DNA of 14,709 nucleotides from CAZPCT01 sp964585325 (GCA_964585325.1 CAZPCT010000020.1:1-14709), one strand, 5' to 3'. Numbered from the stretch's first letter, positions 5,622 to 11,255 are shown. Made by a program: numbers and translations. Notes: generated by a model not told the origin, from the letters alone.

Positions 5622-7115
5622 GTGGCATACTCTATTCCACAAAGCGTCAAAAACATCCTTGAAACCCTTGAAGCGGCAAGCTTTGAGGCTTTTCTTGTTG
5701 GCGGGTGCGTAAGGGACATGCTGTTAGGGCGTGACGTGAACGACTGGGACATAACCACAAACGCACGGCCAGAGAAGATACAAGAACTCTTTCCAGATTC
5801 GTTTTACGAAAATGATTTTGGCACCGTAGGTGTGAAGGTGCGCAACTGGATGGCCCCGACGCCAGAGGGTCGGGGCGCCGACACCTCAGATGAGGTCGTC
5901 GGCGTGGTAGAGGTGACGCCTTACCGGCTAGAGACGCAGTATTCAGACAAGCGCCACCCAGACACAGTCTCCTTTACAGACACACTGGAAGATGACCTTG
6001 CGCGCAGAGACTTTACTGTCAACGCCATGGCAATGGATGCGCGCGGAGACATACGAGATCCCTTTGATGGGAGTGATGACCTAAAAAACAAGCTCATTCG
6101 GGCGGTTGGCAGCCCTGAGGAGCGTTTCAATGAAGACGCGTTGCGGCTTATACGCGCGGTGCGCTTTGCGGCGCAGCTGGGCTTTGGTGTTGAGGAAAAG
6201 ACAAAAAAAGCGCTGAAGAAGAACGCGGGCGGGCTTAAGGTAATATCAGCCGAGCGGATGCGGGACGAGCTTACAAAAATAATTGAGTCACACAATGCCG
6301 AACAGGGCATCCGGGACCTGCACGAGCTGGGCCTGCTTGAGTATATTCTCCCAGAACTTGAAGAAGGTGTAGATGTGGAGCAAAATTTACACCACATTTA
6401 CACCGTCTTTGAGCACAACGTTCGCTCGTTAGGATACGCGGTGAAGTTTGGTTCAGGTACAGTGGTGCGCATGGCCACCTTGCTGCATGACATAGGCAAG
6501 CCGCGTACAAAGGTTGGTACGGGCGAGAACGCGTCCTTTCACGCGCATGAATATGTAGGAACAAAAATGGCGCGGGAGGCCCTGCAGCGCTTGAAGTATC
6601 CCAAAGATTTCACGCAGCAGGTGGAAAATCTTACCCGCAACCATATGTTCTATTACGACGTTGATGAGGTTACCGAAAGGAGTGTGCGCCGCCTGGTGAA
6701 AAAAGTGGGGCCAGAGAACATGGACGCGCTCCTGGAGGTGCGCCGCGCCGAGCGCAAGGGTTCGGGCGTTCCCAAGGCGGAACCGTACCGTCTGCGGCAT
6801 CTGCGCTACATGATAGAGAAGGTGCAGAAGGACCCACTTACGGTGGGGATGTTGAAGGTGTCTGGGGAAGACGTGATGAAGGAGCTTGGTATCAAGCCGG
6901 GACCACGGGTGGGGCTTATTCTGAACGCTTTGCTGGAAGACGTGCTAGACGACCCAGAGCGCAACACAAAGAAATATTTAGAATCTAGAATGAAGGAGTT
7001 AGACAAACTCTCTGATGTAGAACTCAAAAAGCTTGCCGAGGCTGGAAGGGAGAAGCTGGAGGAGAAGAAAGAGGAGATAGACAAAGATATTAAAGGAAAA
7101 TACTACGTTAAGTAG
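5622..7115 (+). CDS. tRNA nucleotidyltransferase (CCA-adding enzyme) / poly(A) polymerase family, with HD domain
   Basis: This is a class II nucleotidyltransferase of 497 residues that most likely adds CCA to tRNA 3' ends, which fits the fact that eight of the ten tRNA 3' ends in this window do not encode CCA. The head domain shows LVGGCVRD (about 25-32) and the metal-binding DWD (41-43); RRDFTVNAMA and ALRLIRAVRFAAQLGF are the family's downstream motifs. An HD domain follows with TLLHDIGKP (H289, D290). The C-terminal 60 residues are Lys/Glu-rich and probably helical. The start is set at GTG 5622 because family homology starts with YSIPQSVKNIL; upstream the frame passes through tRNA-Val. A 51-bp tandem-hairpin insertion at 5853-5903 adds 17 residues. 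The tRNA-Pro 5' half begins 4 nt after the stop. Confidence 0.93.
   Translation: MAYSIPQSVKNILETLEAASFEAFLVGGCVRDMLLGRDVNDWDITTNARPEKIQELFPDSFYENDFGTVGVKVRNWMAPTPEGRGADTSDEVVGVVEVTPYRLETQYSDKRHPDTVSFTDTLEDDLARRDFTVNAMAMDARGDIRDPFDGSDDLKNKLIRAVGSPEERFNEDALRLIRAVRFAAQLGFGVEEKTKKALKKNAGGLKVISAERMRDELTKIIESHNAEQGIRDLHELGLLEYILPELEEGVDVEQNLHHIYTVFEHNVRSLGYAVKFGSGTVVRMATLLHDIGKPRTKVGTGENASFHAHEYVGTKMAREALQRLKYPKDFTQQVENLTRNHMFYYDVDEVTERSVRRLVKKVGPENMDALLEVRRAERKGSGVPKAEPYRLRHLRYMIEKVQKDPLTVGMLKVSGEDVMKELGIKPGPRVGLILNALLEDVLDDPERNTKKYLESRMKELDKLSDVELKKLAEAGREKLEEKKEEIDKDIKGKYYVK
5853..5903. repeat. In-frame tandem-hairpin insertion within the CCA-adding enzyme gene
   Basis: Hairpin 1 is GCCCCGAC (5853-5860) with GTCGGGGC (5869-5876). 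Hairpin 2 is GCCGACACCTC (5877-5887) with GAGGT-C-GTCGGC (5892-5903), one bulged base. The 51 bp encode 17 residues that look extra between the strands GTVGVKV and VVEVTPYRLE of the catalytic head. The two-hairpin form resembles the paired hairpins at 7140-7172 and 7529-7560, and in-frame insertion recalls Rickettsia palindromic elements. Confidence 0.55.
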
Positions 7116-7119
7116 TATC

Positions 7120-7139
7120 CGGGGCATAGTATACCGGTA
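7120..7139 (+). tRNA. tRNA-Pro(CGG), 5' part of an interrupted gene
   Basis: CGGGGCA-TA-GTAT-ACCGGTA forms the acceptor strand, the D-stem 5' strand and the D-loop. The missing remainder lies at 7561-7611, 421 bp downstream. Joined, the two parts make a 71-nt tRNA with perfect acceptor pairing (CGGGGCA/TGCCCCG). The D-arm is the same as in the intact tRNA-Pro at 7448. Confidence 0.8.
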
Positions 7140-7172
7140 GCCGCCTCCTCGGCGGCCTGCCGAAGAGGCAGG
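7140..7172. repeat. Two-hairpin unit at left end of the tRNA-Pro insert
   Basis: GCCGCC-TCCTC-GGCGGC is followed by CCTGCC-GAAGA-GGCAGG (one C is shared by both stems), preceded by GGTA and followed by TAC. The loops TCCTC and GAAGA are complementary apart from the middle base. The unit at 7529-7560 has the same plan with changed but still paired stems. Confidence 0.65.
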
Positions 7173-7184
7173 TACACAAAAATT

Positions 7185-7457
7185 ATGTGGTATACATATA
7201 ATTTGATCAGCTTAAAGAGTGGGCGTCTCTATAGTGGAAGTACGTCAAATCTTAAACAGAGATTGAAAGACCATAATAGTAAAAGAGGTGGCCAATATAC
7301 AAAGAAGAACGCACCATTTAAGCTTATTCATTATGAAGCCTTTGAGACAAAGACAGAAGCGATGGCCCAAGAGAAATTTTATAAAAGTGGATATGGGCGT
7401 GAGGTGTTGAAGGAAAAAATATCGGAGACCCTCAAAAAGTACAAGGACGGGCTGTAG
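7185..7457 (+). CDS. GIY-YIG nuclease family protein (in tRNA-Pro insert)
   Basis: This is a 90-residue single-domain GIY-YIG protein of the UvrC-N/URI type, a metal-dependent endonuclease fold used by homing endonucleases and repair enzymes. The first motif is MWYTYNLI, the second RLYSGST (YSG for YIG, residues 16-18), with Arg26 in KQRLKDHN and Glu63 in AQEKFYKSGYG as the expected catalytic and metal-binding residues. No separate DNA-binding domain follows. No Shine-Dalgarno sequence precedes ATG 7185. Its last 10 bases, including the TAG stop, are the first 10 of the intact tRNA-Pro. Position inside an interrupted tRNA suggests a role in insertion or homing; the family alone does not prove it. 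Confidence 0.85.
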   Translation: MWYTYNLISLKSGRLYSGSTSNLKQRLKDHNSKRGGQYTKKNAPFKLIHYEAFETKTEAMAQEKFYKSGYGREVLKEKISETLKKYKDGL

Positions 7458-7518
7458 TATACCGGTAGTACGCACGCTTCGGGTGCGTGTAGAGGGAGTT
7501 CGATTCTCCCCAGCCCGA
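7448..7518 (+). tRNA. tRNA-Pro(CGG), intact copy inside the insert
   Basis: The acceptor CGGGCTG pairs with CAGCCCG, the D-arm is GTAT-ACCGGTA-GTAC, and the anticodon stem CACGC/GCGTG carries loop TTCGGGT with anticodon CGG. The T-arm is GGGAG-TTCGATT-CTCCC and the discriminator is A. It differs from the interrupted host in the acceptor, anticodon and T stems but keeps D-arm and loops. Confidence 0.92.
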
Positions 7519-7528
7519 CATGCTGGTA

Positions 7529-7560
7529 GTCGTCTCATCGGCGACCCACCGAGGAGGTGG
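7529..7560. repeat. Two-hairpin unit at right end of the tRNA-Pro insert
   Basis: GTCGTC-TCATC-GGCGAC is followed by CCACC-GAGGA-GGTGG, flanked by GGTA and GTAC like the left unit. Stem differences from the left unit are compensated across the pairs, and the right unit is also close to the reverse complement of the left one, so the ends could pair with each other. Confidence 0.65.
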
Positions 7561-7611
7561 GTACGCACCCTTCGGGTGGGTGTAGACTGGGTTCGATTCC
7601 CAGTGCCCCGA
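7561..7611 (+). tRNA. tRNA-Pro(CGG), 3' part of an interrupted gene
   Basis: It begins with the D-stem 3' strand GTAC, then anticodon stem CACCC/GGGTG with loop TTCGGGT (anticodon CGG), T-arm CTGGG-TTCGATT-CCCAG, acceptor strand TGCCCCG and discriminator A. It complements the 5' part at 7120-7139 exactly. Confidence 0.8.
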
Positions 7612-7638
7612 CGACGTAAAACTCTGAATATTCTTACC

Positions 7639-7717
7639 GTGGCGGATTACTCTGTAATCCTTGCGAAACCGGCACTCGGATACATCAGAAAATGTTTTTC
7701 TGTGTATCCTCGCTTGC
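7639..7717 (+). repeat. Two-hairpin element (copy 3), upstream of the DUF5667 gene
   Basis: It aligns with the element before tRNA-Phe: GTGGCG(G/A)ATTACTC at the start, hairpin GGATTAC/GTAATCC, then CTCGG and hairpin GGATACA-(T)-CAGAAAA with TTTTCTGTGTATCC, and the tail TCCTCGCTTGC. No tRNA follows and no flanking direct repeat was found. It ends 3 nt before the shared ECF-type promoter. Confidence 0.55.
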
Positions 7718-7720
7718 TTT

Positions 7721-7750
7721 CGTAAGAGTGTCTCTTGCGGTACGTCATAG
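7721..7750 (+). promoter_or_regulatory. Candidate ECF sigma-dependent promoter of the first DUF5667 gene
   Basis: CGTAAG (7721-7726) and ACGTCATAG (7742-7750) are separated by 15 nt, exactly as before the sigma factor gene at 11256-11285. CGTC is the usual core of ECF -10 elements. The leader from about 7757 to 7875 holds hairpins AGGATA/TATCCT (7758-7781), GGAC-AGGC/GCCT-GTCC (7807-7829) and CCCG/CGGG (7831-7846), and no gene. Confidence 0.6.
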
Positions 7751-7875
7751 CATCTACAGGATAGACGCAACTTCTTATCCTCAAAAGTCACAAAAAGCTT
7801 CTGTGCGGACAGGCCTACAGCCTGCGTCCACCCGGGAGCTTACGGGAGGTAAAGGAATAAAAGTAAGGAAATACT

Positions 7876-8793
7876 ATGCCTATTGGACTTATTATAGCAG
7901 TCATTATTGCAGCAGGTGCCGGCGTCTCGTTTACCGCGGGAACTGCGGTACCTGGTGACGCACTCTACGGCGTTAAGGTAAACGTTAATGAAACACTTGA
8001 AGACGCCGTGGCACTTTCTGCCCGCACCCAGGCGCAGGCAGATGCCTCTATCGCGCTGGAGCGCGTGGAGGAGGCTGAAGAACTTGCAGCTGCCGGAGAG
8101 CTTAATGCAGACGTTGCGGCCCAGCTTGAGGAGCGTTTTCTCTCCCGGGCTAATGCGTTTGAACGCAACATAGAGAGGCTCCGCGCCCGCGGTAATATAG
8201 AGGCGGCGGCAGAGGTCGCTTCAAACTTTGAGGCGGGACTTGAAACGCACGAACGGGTGCTCACCCAGCTTGAGGAGCGCGGCGAACACGTTGCCGGTAT
8301 TCTTGAGCGCGTTCGCGCACGCATTAACCACGTTGCAAATGTCAGAGCTGACGCAGAAGCACGTATTACGTCGCAGCTTGGCGCGAACGTTGAAGCAGCG
8401 TCACGCGGACGTCTTCGCGCAACGGAAAATAAGATAACGGAAGTGGAGCGGTATATTGACCGCATGGAGGAACGGCTTGACGCAGGGGTGGCTGCAGACG
8501 CTCGGGCACAACTGAGCGAGGCGCGCAGTCTTACAGCAGAAGGAGAGACAGAACTTTCCACCGGAAGCTTTGGAGAGGCGTTTGTCCTTTTCCAACAGGC
8601 GCACCGGCTGGCCCAGCAAGCAAAGCTAACGGCACAGACACAGACCAAGCTTAATATTCAGGTTACTGTGGGAGAGGGTGCAGACAGGGAGGAAGATGAG
8701 GATGAGGCCGACAATGGAGATGGTGACGAGAATGAAAACACCAATGGAGGTGTGGAAGCGGAAGGAGAGGTTCGTGTAGATCTAGGTCTCTAA
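7876..8793 (+). CDS. Membrane-anchored DUF5667 protein
   Basis: This 305-residue protein begins with a hydrophobic segment (about residues 3-20), followed by AVPGDALYGVKVNVNE (24-39), the hallmark of DUF5667. Residues 40-265 are long, charged, Ala/Glu/Arg-rich helices likely to form coiled coil outside the membrane. The C-terminal 40 residues are Asp/Glu/Asn/Gly-rich. It is a paralogue of the larger protein at 11822, which also carries an N-terminal cytoplasmic part that this one lacks. A Shine-Dalgarno-like AAGGAA stands about 5 nt before ATG 7876. The promoter shared with the sigma gene suggests it belongs to the sigma's regulon. Its biochemical function is not known; a cell-envelope sensor or structural role is inference. 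Confidence 0.85.
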   Translation: MPIGLIIAVIIAAGAGVSFTAGTAVPGDALYGVKVNVNETLEDAVALSARTQAQADASIALERVEEAEELAAAGELNADVAAQLEERFLSRANAFERNIERLRARGNIEAAAEVASNFEAGLETHERVLTQLEERGEHVAGILERVRARINHVANVRADAEARITSQLGANVEAASRGRLRATENKITEVERYIDRMEERLDAGVAADARAQLSEARSLTAEGETELSTGSFGEAFVLFQQAHRLAQQAKLTAQTQTKLNIQVTVGEGADREEDEDEADNGDGDENENTNGGVEAEGEVRVDLGL

Positions 8794-8808
8794 CGCGCAT
8801 ATATGCTG

Positions 8809-8838
8809 AAAAGGACGCCCCGGGGCGGGGCGTCCTTT
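8809..8838 (+). terminator. Strong intrinsic terminator
   Basis: AAAAGGACGCCCC pairs perfectly over 13 bp with GGGGCGTCCTTTT, loop about 4-5 nt. It closes the DUF5667 gene, whose stop is at 8793. Confidence 0.92.
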
Positions 8839-8859
8839 TCATTTTGCCACGGGGCAGGG

Positions 8860-8865
8860 TATACT
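8860..8865 (+). promoter_or_regulatory. -10 box of the DsbA-like gene (leaderless type)
   Basis: TATACT ends 8 nt before ATG 8874 and there is no Shine-Dalgarno sequence. No -35 at proper spacing was recognised. Confidence 0.45.
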
Positions 8866-8873
8866 AAAACCCA

Positions 8874-9575
8874 ATGAACGAAGAGAAAGAAACAAGCCCA
8901 TACGCCATTCCCCTTGCAATAATCGGCGCGGGTCTGCTGATTGCCGGCGCTATTTATTTTGGTGGCAGCAGAGAAGAAGCCGCGCCTATCGCGAATCCTG
9001 CTACGTTTGACGAGGCGCTGGCAACCTTTGCTGAAGAGCAAGGGATTGATGCGGATGCGTTTGCGTCCTGCCTCGCAGACCCCGCAATGACAGACAGGGT
9101 GGCTGAGGATGAAGCAGAGGCGCAGCTAGCAGGCGCCACGGGCACGCCGTACTCTGTCATTGTCACGCGTGCAGGGGAGCGCTTTGTGCTTTCTGGTGCT
9201 TTGCCCTACGAACAGGTTAAAGAGCGCATTGACTCAGCACTTTCTGGTGCAGAGGGAGAGTCAGAAGGACACGCGGTCTACACTATGAGACCCGCACGCG
9301 AGGATGATCATATCCGCGGGAGTGCAGACGCGGAGGTGACTATAGTGGAGTTTTCAGATTTTGACTGCCCGTTCTGTCAGCGGTTTCACCCAACACTTGA
9401 GCGGGCAGTTGAAGAATATGACGGGAGAGTGGCGTGGGTCTACCGGCACTTCCCCATTGAACAGCTTCATCCCAACGCACCCGCGTTGGCGGTGGCATCT
9501 GAATGCGTGGCCAAGCTGGAGGGAAATGATGCCTTCTGGGAATTTGCTGCCAGGTACTTTGCGCTCTCACAATAA
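8874..9575 (+). CDS. DsbA-like thioredoxin-fold oxidoreductase, apparently circularly permuted
   Basis: This 233-residue protein has a membrane anchor at about residues 11-30 and should act outside the membrane in disulfide formation or exchange. The active site CPFC is at 165-168 in VTIVEFSDFDCPFCQRF, followed by WVYRHFPIEQLHP as in the DsbA/Thioredoxin_4 group. The helical cap and the cis-proline strand, which in DsbA follow the CxxC half, are found before it: EEQGIDADAFASCLADPAM (about 54-72), GATGTPYSVIV (87-97, cis-Pro P92) and LSGALPYEQVKERID (106-120). The protein stops at FWEFAARYFALSQ, where relatives go on into the cap. All parts are present once but in swapped order. Truncated tandem domains are the alternative. 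The tRNA-Ala 5' part starts 7 nt after the stop. Confidence 0.82.
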   Translation: MNEEKETSPYAIPLAIIGAGLLIAGAIYFGGSREEAAPIANPATFDEALATFAEEQGIDADAFASCLADPAMTDRVAEDEAEAQLAGATGTPYSVIVTRAGERFVLSGALPYEQVKERIDSALSGAEGESEGHAVYTMRPAREDDHIRGSADAEVTIVEFSDFDCPFCQRFHPTLERAVEEYDGRVAWVYRHFPIEQLHPNAPALAVASECVAKLEGNDAFWEFAARYFALSQ

Positions 9576-9582
9576 ATACTGC

Positions 9583-9617
9583 GGGCCTGTAGCTCAGCTG
9601 GTAGAGCGCTGCATTCG
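9583..9617 (+). tRNA. tRNA-Ala(CGC), 5' part of an interrupted gene
   Basis: GGGCCTG-TA-GCTC-AGCTGGTA-GAGC-G-CTGCA-TTCG covers the gene up to the middle of the anticodon. The rest lies at 10023-10060. Joined, the anticodon loop is TTCGCAT (anticodon CGC), identical to the intact tRNA-Ala at 9927, and the acceptor has the G3-U70 pair that specifies alanine. Confidence 0.85.
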
Positions 9618-9639
9618 TCCCGATTTTTAAAATTGTTGA

Positions 9640-9900
9640 ATGTTTTTTGTTTATATTCTCAAATCTCAGAAAAACGGCGCTTACTACATCGGCAGTTGCG
9701 ACGGCGAGGTTTCTGCGCGTCTTTGCAAACACAATAAGGGTAGGGTAAAGTCTACAAGGCGCTATATTCCGTGGAAGGTTACTCACACAGAGAAGTTTAA
9801 AACCAGGAGAGATGCTCGACAGCGAGAGAGTCAGATCAAGTCATGGAAGAGCAGGGGAGCGATTGAGCGCCTTATTAAAAAACATTCACAATTTAGTTAA
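9640..9900 (+). CDS. GIY-YIG nuclease family protein (in tRNA-Ala insert)
   Basis: This 86-residue single-domain GIY-YIG protein has canonical motifs: FVYILKS (residues 3-9), YYIGSC (15-20), Arg27 in ARLCKHN and Glu63 in RQRESQIKSWKSR. It is closest in form to the YhbQ/UvrC-N-like family of small proteins. ATG 9640 follows the 5' end of the insert by 22 nt and has no Shine-Dalgarno sequence. The TAA stop (9898-9900) overlaps the 3' strand of arm 1. It is clearly different in sequence from the GIY-YIG protein at 7185, yet both lie between the 5' part of a tRNA and an intact tRNA of the same specificity, which suggests a role in spreading or maintaining such inserts. Confidence 0.88.
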   Translation: MFFVYILKSQKNGAYYIGSCDGEVSARLCKHNKGRVKSTRRYIPWKVTHTEKFKTRRDARQRESQIKSWKSRGAIERLIKKHSQFS

Positions 9901-9926
9901 AATCGAGGATCCACGATAACTTTGGT

Positions 9927-9997
9927 GGGCCCGTAGTTCAGTGGTAAAACGCCGCATTCGCATTGCGGAGGCGCGGGTTCAATTCCCGCCGGGTCCA
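9927..9997 (+). tRNA. tRNA-Ala(CGC), intact copy inside the insert
   Basis: The acceptor GGGCCCG pairs with CGGGTCC including G3-U70, the D-stem is GTTC/AAAC, and the anticodon stem CCGCA/TGCGG carries loop TTCGCAT with anticodon CGC. The T-arm is GCGGG-TTCAATT-CCCGC and the discriminator is A. Its first three Gs are also the end of the 16-bp stem around it. Confidence 0.93.
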
Positions 9998-10022
9998 CAT
10001 GAGCCCACCAAAGTTATCGGGA

Positions 10023-10060
10023 CATTGCAGAGGTCAGGGGTTCGAATCCCCTCAGGTCCA
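10023..10060 (+). tRNA. tRNA-Ala(CGC), 3' part of an interrupted gene
   Basis: CAT-TGCAG-AGGTC-AGGGG-TTCGAAT-CCCCT-CAGGTCC-A completes the gene begun at 9583-9617: TGCAG pairs with CTGCA, and CAGGTCC pairs with GGGCCTG with the G3-U70 wobble. The total is 73 nt. Confidence 0.85.
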
Positions 10061-10065
10061 CTAAG

Positions 10066-10087
10066 AAACGCCGCGCAGGCGTTTTTC
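10066..10087 (+). terminator. Intrinsic terminator after the tRNA-Ala element
   Basis: AAACGCC (10066-10072) pairs with GGCGTTT (10078-10084) around GCGCA, with further T. It ends 4 nt before the next -10 box. Confidence 0.8.
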
Positions 10088-10090
10088 TGT

Positions 10091-10096
10091 TATAAT
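10091..10096 (+). promoter_or_regulatory. -10 box of the pilin-fusion gene (leaderless type)
   Basis: A perfect TATAAT ends 9 nt before ATG 10106. No Shine-Dalgarno sequence is present, and the terminator hairpin fills the region where a -35 would lie. Confidence 0.55.
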
Positions 10097-10105
10097 AAAA
10101 GCACA

Positions 10106-11179
10106 ATGCAGAGCATGCGTATTGTGGCATCTCTTCTCTTGGCAGTCCTGCTTATTGGGGCGGCGCTTTTTGTTACTCAAGGCCTGCAGACTTCGCACTA
10201 CACGTTAAGTCCCTTGGCGTACGCTGACGAGAACGACTCGGGTGGAGGCAACGAGCGAACAGACGCGCCTGGCAATTTTTTCTTTCCCGACCCTGACGAA
10301 GGTTTTGTCCCGTGTGGAAAACGGGGCACGGGTGACACTGTTATAGGAGAGCCGTGCACCATCTGCCATGCGGCGGAAATGGGGCAGAACATCATCACGT
10401 TTGTCATAAAGACGGTGGTCCCCGTTATTGCCGTTATTGTGGCCGCGTGGGGTGGTTTTGAGATACTGACCGCGGGAGGCAACGAAAACAAATACAAGAG
10501 CGGCAGGAACCGCCTGGTCAAGGTAGTTATTGGTATTCTCATAGTCCTGCTTGCGTGGGCGGCGGTCAACTTTGTCCTCTACACCTTCTTTAAAGATGAT
10601 CTTATAGGTACGTGGTACTCATTTAACTGTTCTGTGCAACCCGGGGATCCGGTGACGGGAGAAACCCCTGAGGACGTCTTGGTAAAAAGCGTTGAAATTC
10701 CCTATAATGCCCCTCCGGGTTCCTCTGTATTTAGTCCCGGAGAGCCCCTTTCAGATGCACAGGCAAGGGCACAACTTACTGCTGCAGGGATTCAAGTAAG
10801 ATCGGGCGTCACATTGGAAGGTATTCGTGATGGCGTCGTAAAGGAAATAATTCTATTCAAAATTGAATGCGGGTGTTCCGTGGTAGTCACGAGTGCCACT
10901 GGAGGAAGTCACTCGCCGGGAAGCGGGCATTACCAAGGTTATAAGATAGATATAGATGACACCTCTGCTGCCTCAAATCACATACTTTCAACCTTCCAGC
11001 GTTGCCAACCGCCATCACGAACGGGAAAATATGCTGCAGAATTATGGTGTCATCCAACACGCGGGACGGTTTACGCCCTTGAATACAGACGCTCGGACCA
11101 GAATTGTGCAGGTGTGCCAGTTGGAAGCCGAGCCCCTTTTCCAAGTTGTGGACAGCATTGGGACATTGAGGTGCGGTAA
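10106..11179 (+). CDS. VirB2/TrbC-type pilin domain fused to an M15-like peptidase domain
   Basis: This is a 357-residue exported or membrane protein. Residues 4-24 form a signal segment ending before LSPLAYADE. Residues 94-165 hold two membrane helices with the sequence AAWGGFEILTAGGNENKYKSGRNRLVKVVIG between, typical of the T4SS-pilin family in CPR genomes. After a linker, residues 250-357 look like an M15/VanY-type zinc domain: SHSPGSGHYQGYKIDID (H275, D282) and the final CGQHWDIEV (H351, E355). Several cysteines (84, 87, 255, 257, 300, 315, 334, 348) could form disulfides, which the nearby DsbA-like protein might serve. The start is placed at ATG 10106; the frame upstream crosses tRNA-Ala. 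ATG 10115 is an alternative. A role in cutting peptidoglycan at a secretion or pilus site is inference. Confidence 0.78.
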   Translation: MQSMRIVASLLLAVLLIGAALFVTQGLQTSHYTLSPLAYADENDSGGGNERTDAPGNFFFPDPDEGFVPCGKRGTGDTVIGEPCTICHAAEMGQNIITFVIKTVVPVIAVIVAAWGGFEILTAGGNENKYKSGRNRLVKVVIGILIVLLAWAAVNFVLYTFFKDDLIGTWYSFNCSVQPGDPVTGETPEDVLVKSVEIPYNAPPGSSVFSPGEPLSDAQARAQLTAAGIQVRSGVTLEGIRDGVVKEIILFKIECGCSVVVTSATGGSHSPGSGHYQGYKIDIDDTSAASNHILSTFQRCQPPSRTGKYAAELWCHPTRGTVYALEYRRSDQNCAGVPVGSRAPFPSCGQHWDIEVR

Positions 11180-11255
11180 CTCCCTTATGGCGCAGCTGGC
11201 TTTTTGGGTCTTTTTTTGTTATAAACAGGGCACTTTATAGACTATCCACACAAAA

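Larger units (their letters stand above)
7140..7560 (+). mobile_element. 421-bp insert in tRNA-Pro carrying a GIY-YIG gene and a complete tRNA-Pro
   Basis: The insert separates GGTA from GTACG in the tRNA D-arm. It begins and ends with related two-hairpin units (7140-7172 and 7529-7560). It contains a GIY-YIG nuclease gene and then an intact tRNA-Pro with the same anticodon (CGG), D-arm and anticodon loop as the interrupted host. Exact removal restores the host tRNA. The insert in tRNA-Ala at 9618-10022 has the same content and order. Whether it is removed from RNA or DNA, or is fixed, cannot be seen. Confidence 0.7.
9618..10022 (+). mobile_element. 405-bp insert in tRNA-Ala carrying a GIY-YIG gene and a complete tRNA-Ala
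   Basis: The ends TCCCGAT (9618-9624) and ATCGGGA (10016-10022) are inverted repeats placed exactly at the break in the anticodon loop. Arm 1 is GATTTT (9622-9627) with AAAATC (9899-9904) around the nuclease gene. The junction is ATCGAGGATCCACGAT (9902-9917). Arm 2 is CGATAACTTTGGTGGG (9914-9929) with CCCACCAAAGTTATCG (10004-10019), a perfect 16-bp stem around a complete tRNA-Ala(CGC). The same plan without genes occurs at 2669-2753. Removal of the insert restores a standard tRNA-Ala. No group I or II intron core is recognisable. Confidence 0.75.

Noticed and set aside
7120..7611. Assembly error between tandem tRNA genes as the cause of the split tRNAs
   Set aside because: It cannot be excluded without reads, but the same content and order at two loci and the exact complementarity of the halves make it less likely.
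7965..8648. Long minus-strand reading frame (227 codons) opposite the DUF5667 gene
   Set aside because: It is Ser/Ala/Arg-rich and mirrors the Glu/Ala/Arg codons of the real gene; similar shadows lie opposite 6000-6400 and 12088-12420.
8844..8865. TTGCCA as the -35 of the DsbA-like gene
   Set aside because: Its distance to TATACT is only 10 nt, too short for a sigma-70 promoter.
9618..10022. Group I or group II self-splicing intron in the tRNA-Ala anticodon loop
   Set aside because: The 5' exon ends in G, not U; no P7 or domain V-like core was recognised; and the related 85-bp form at 2669 is far too short for a group I intron. Splicing by some other route is not excluded.
9583..10060. Archaeal-type tRNA intron with a bulge-helix-bulge motif
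   Set aside because: The end helix could resemble one, but bacteria lack the splicing endonuclease, the site is not 37/38, and no two 3-nt bulges could be drawn with confidence.
9941..10105. Upstream extension of the pilin-fusion reading frame to 9941
   Set aside because: The extension crosses tRNA-Ala, the 3' tRNA part and a terminator; the signal peptide and -10 box place the start at 10106.
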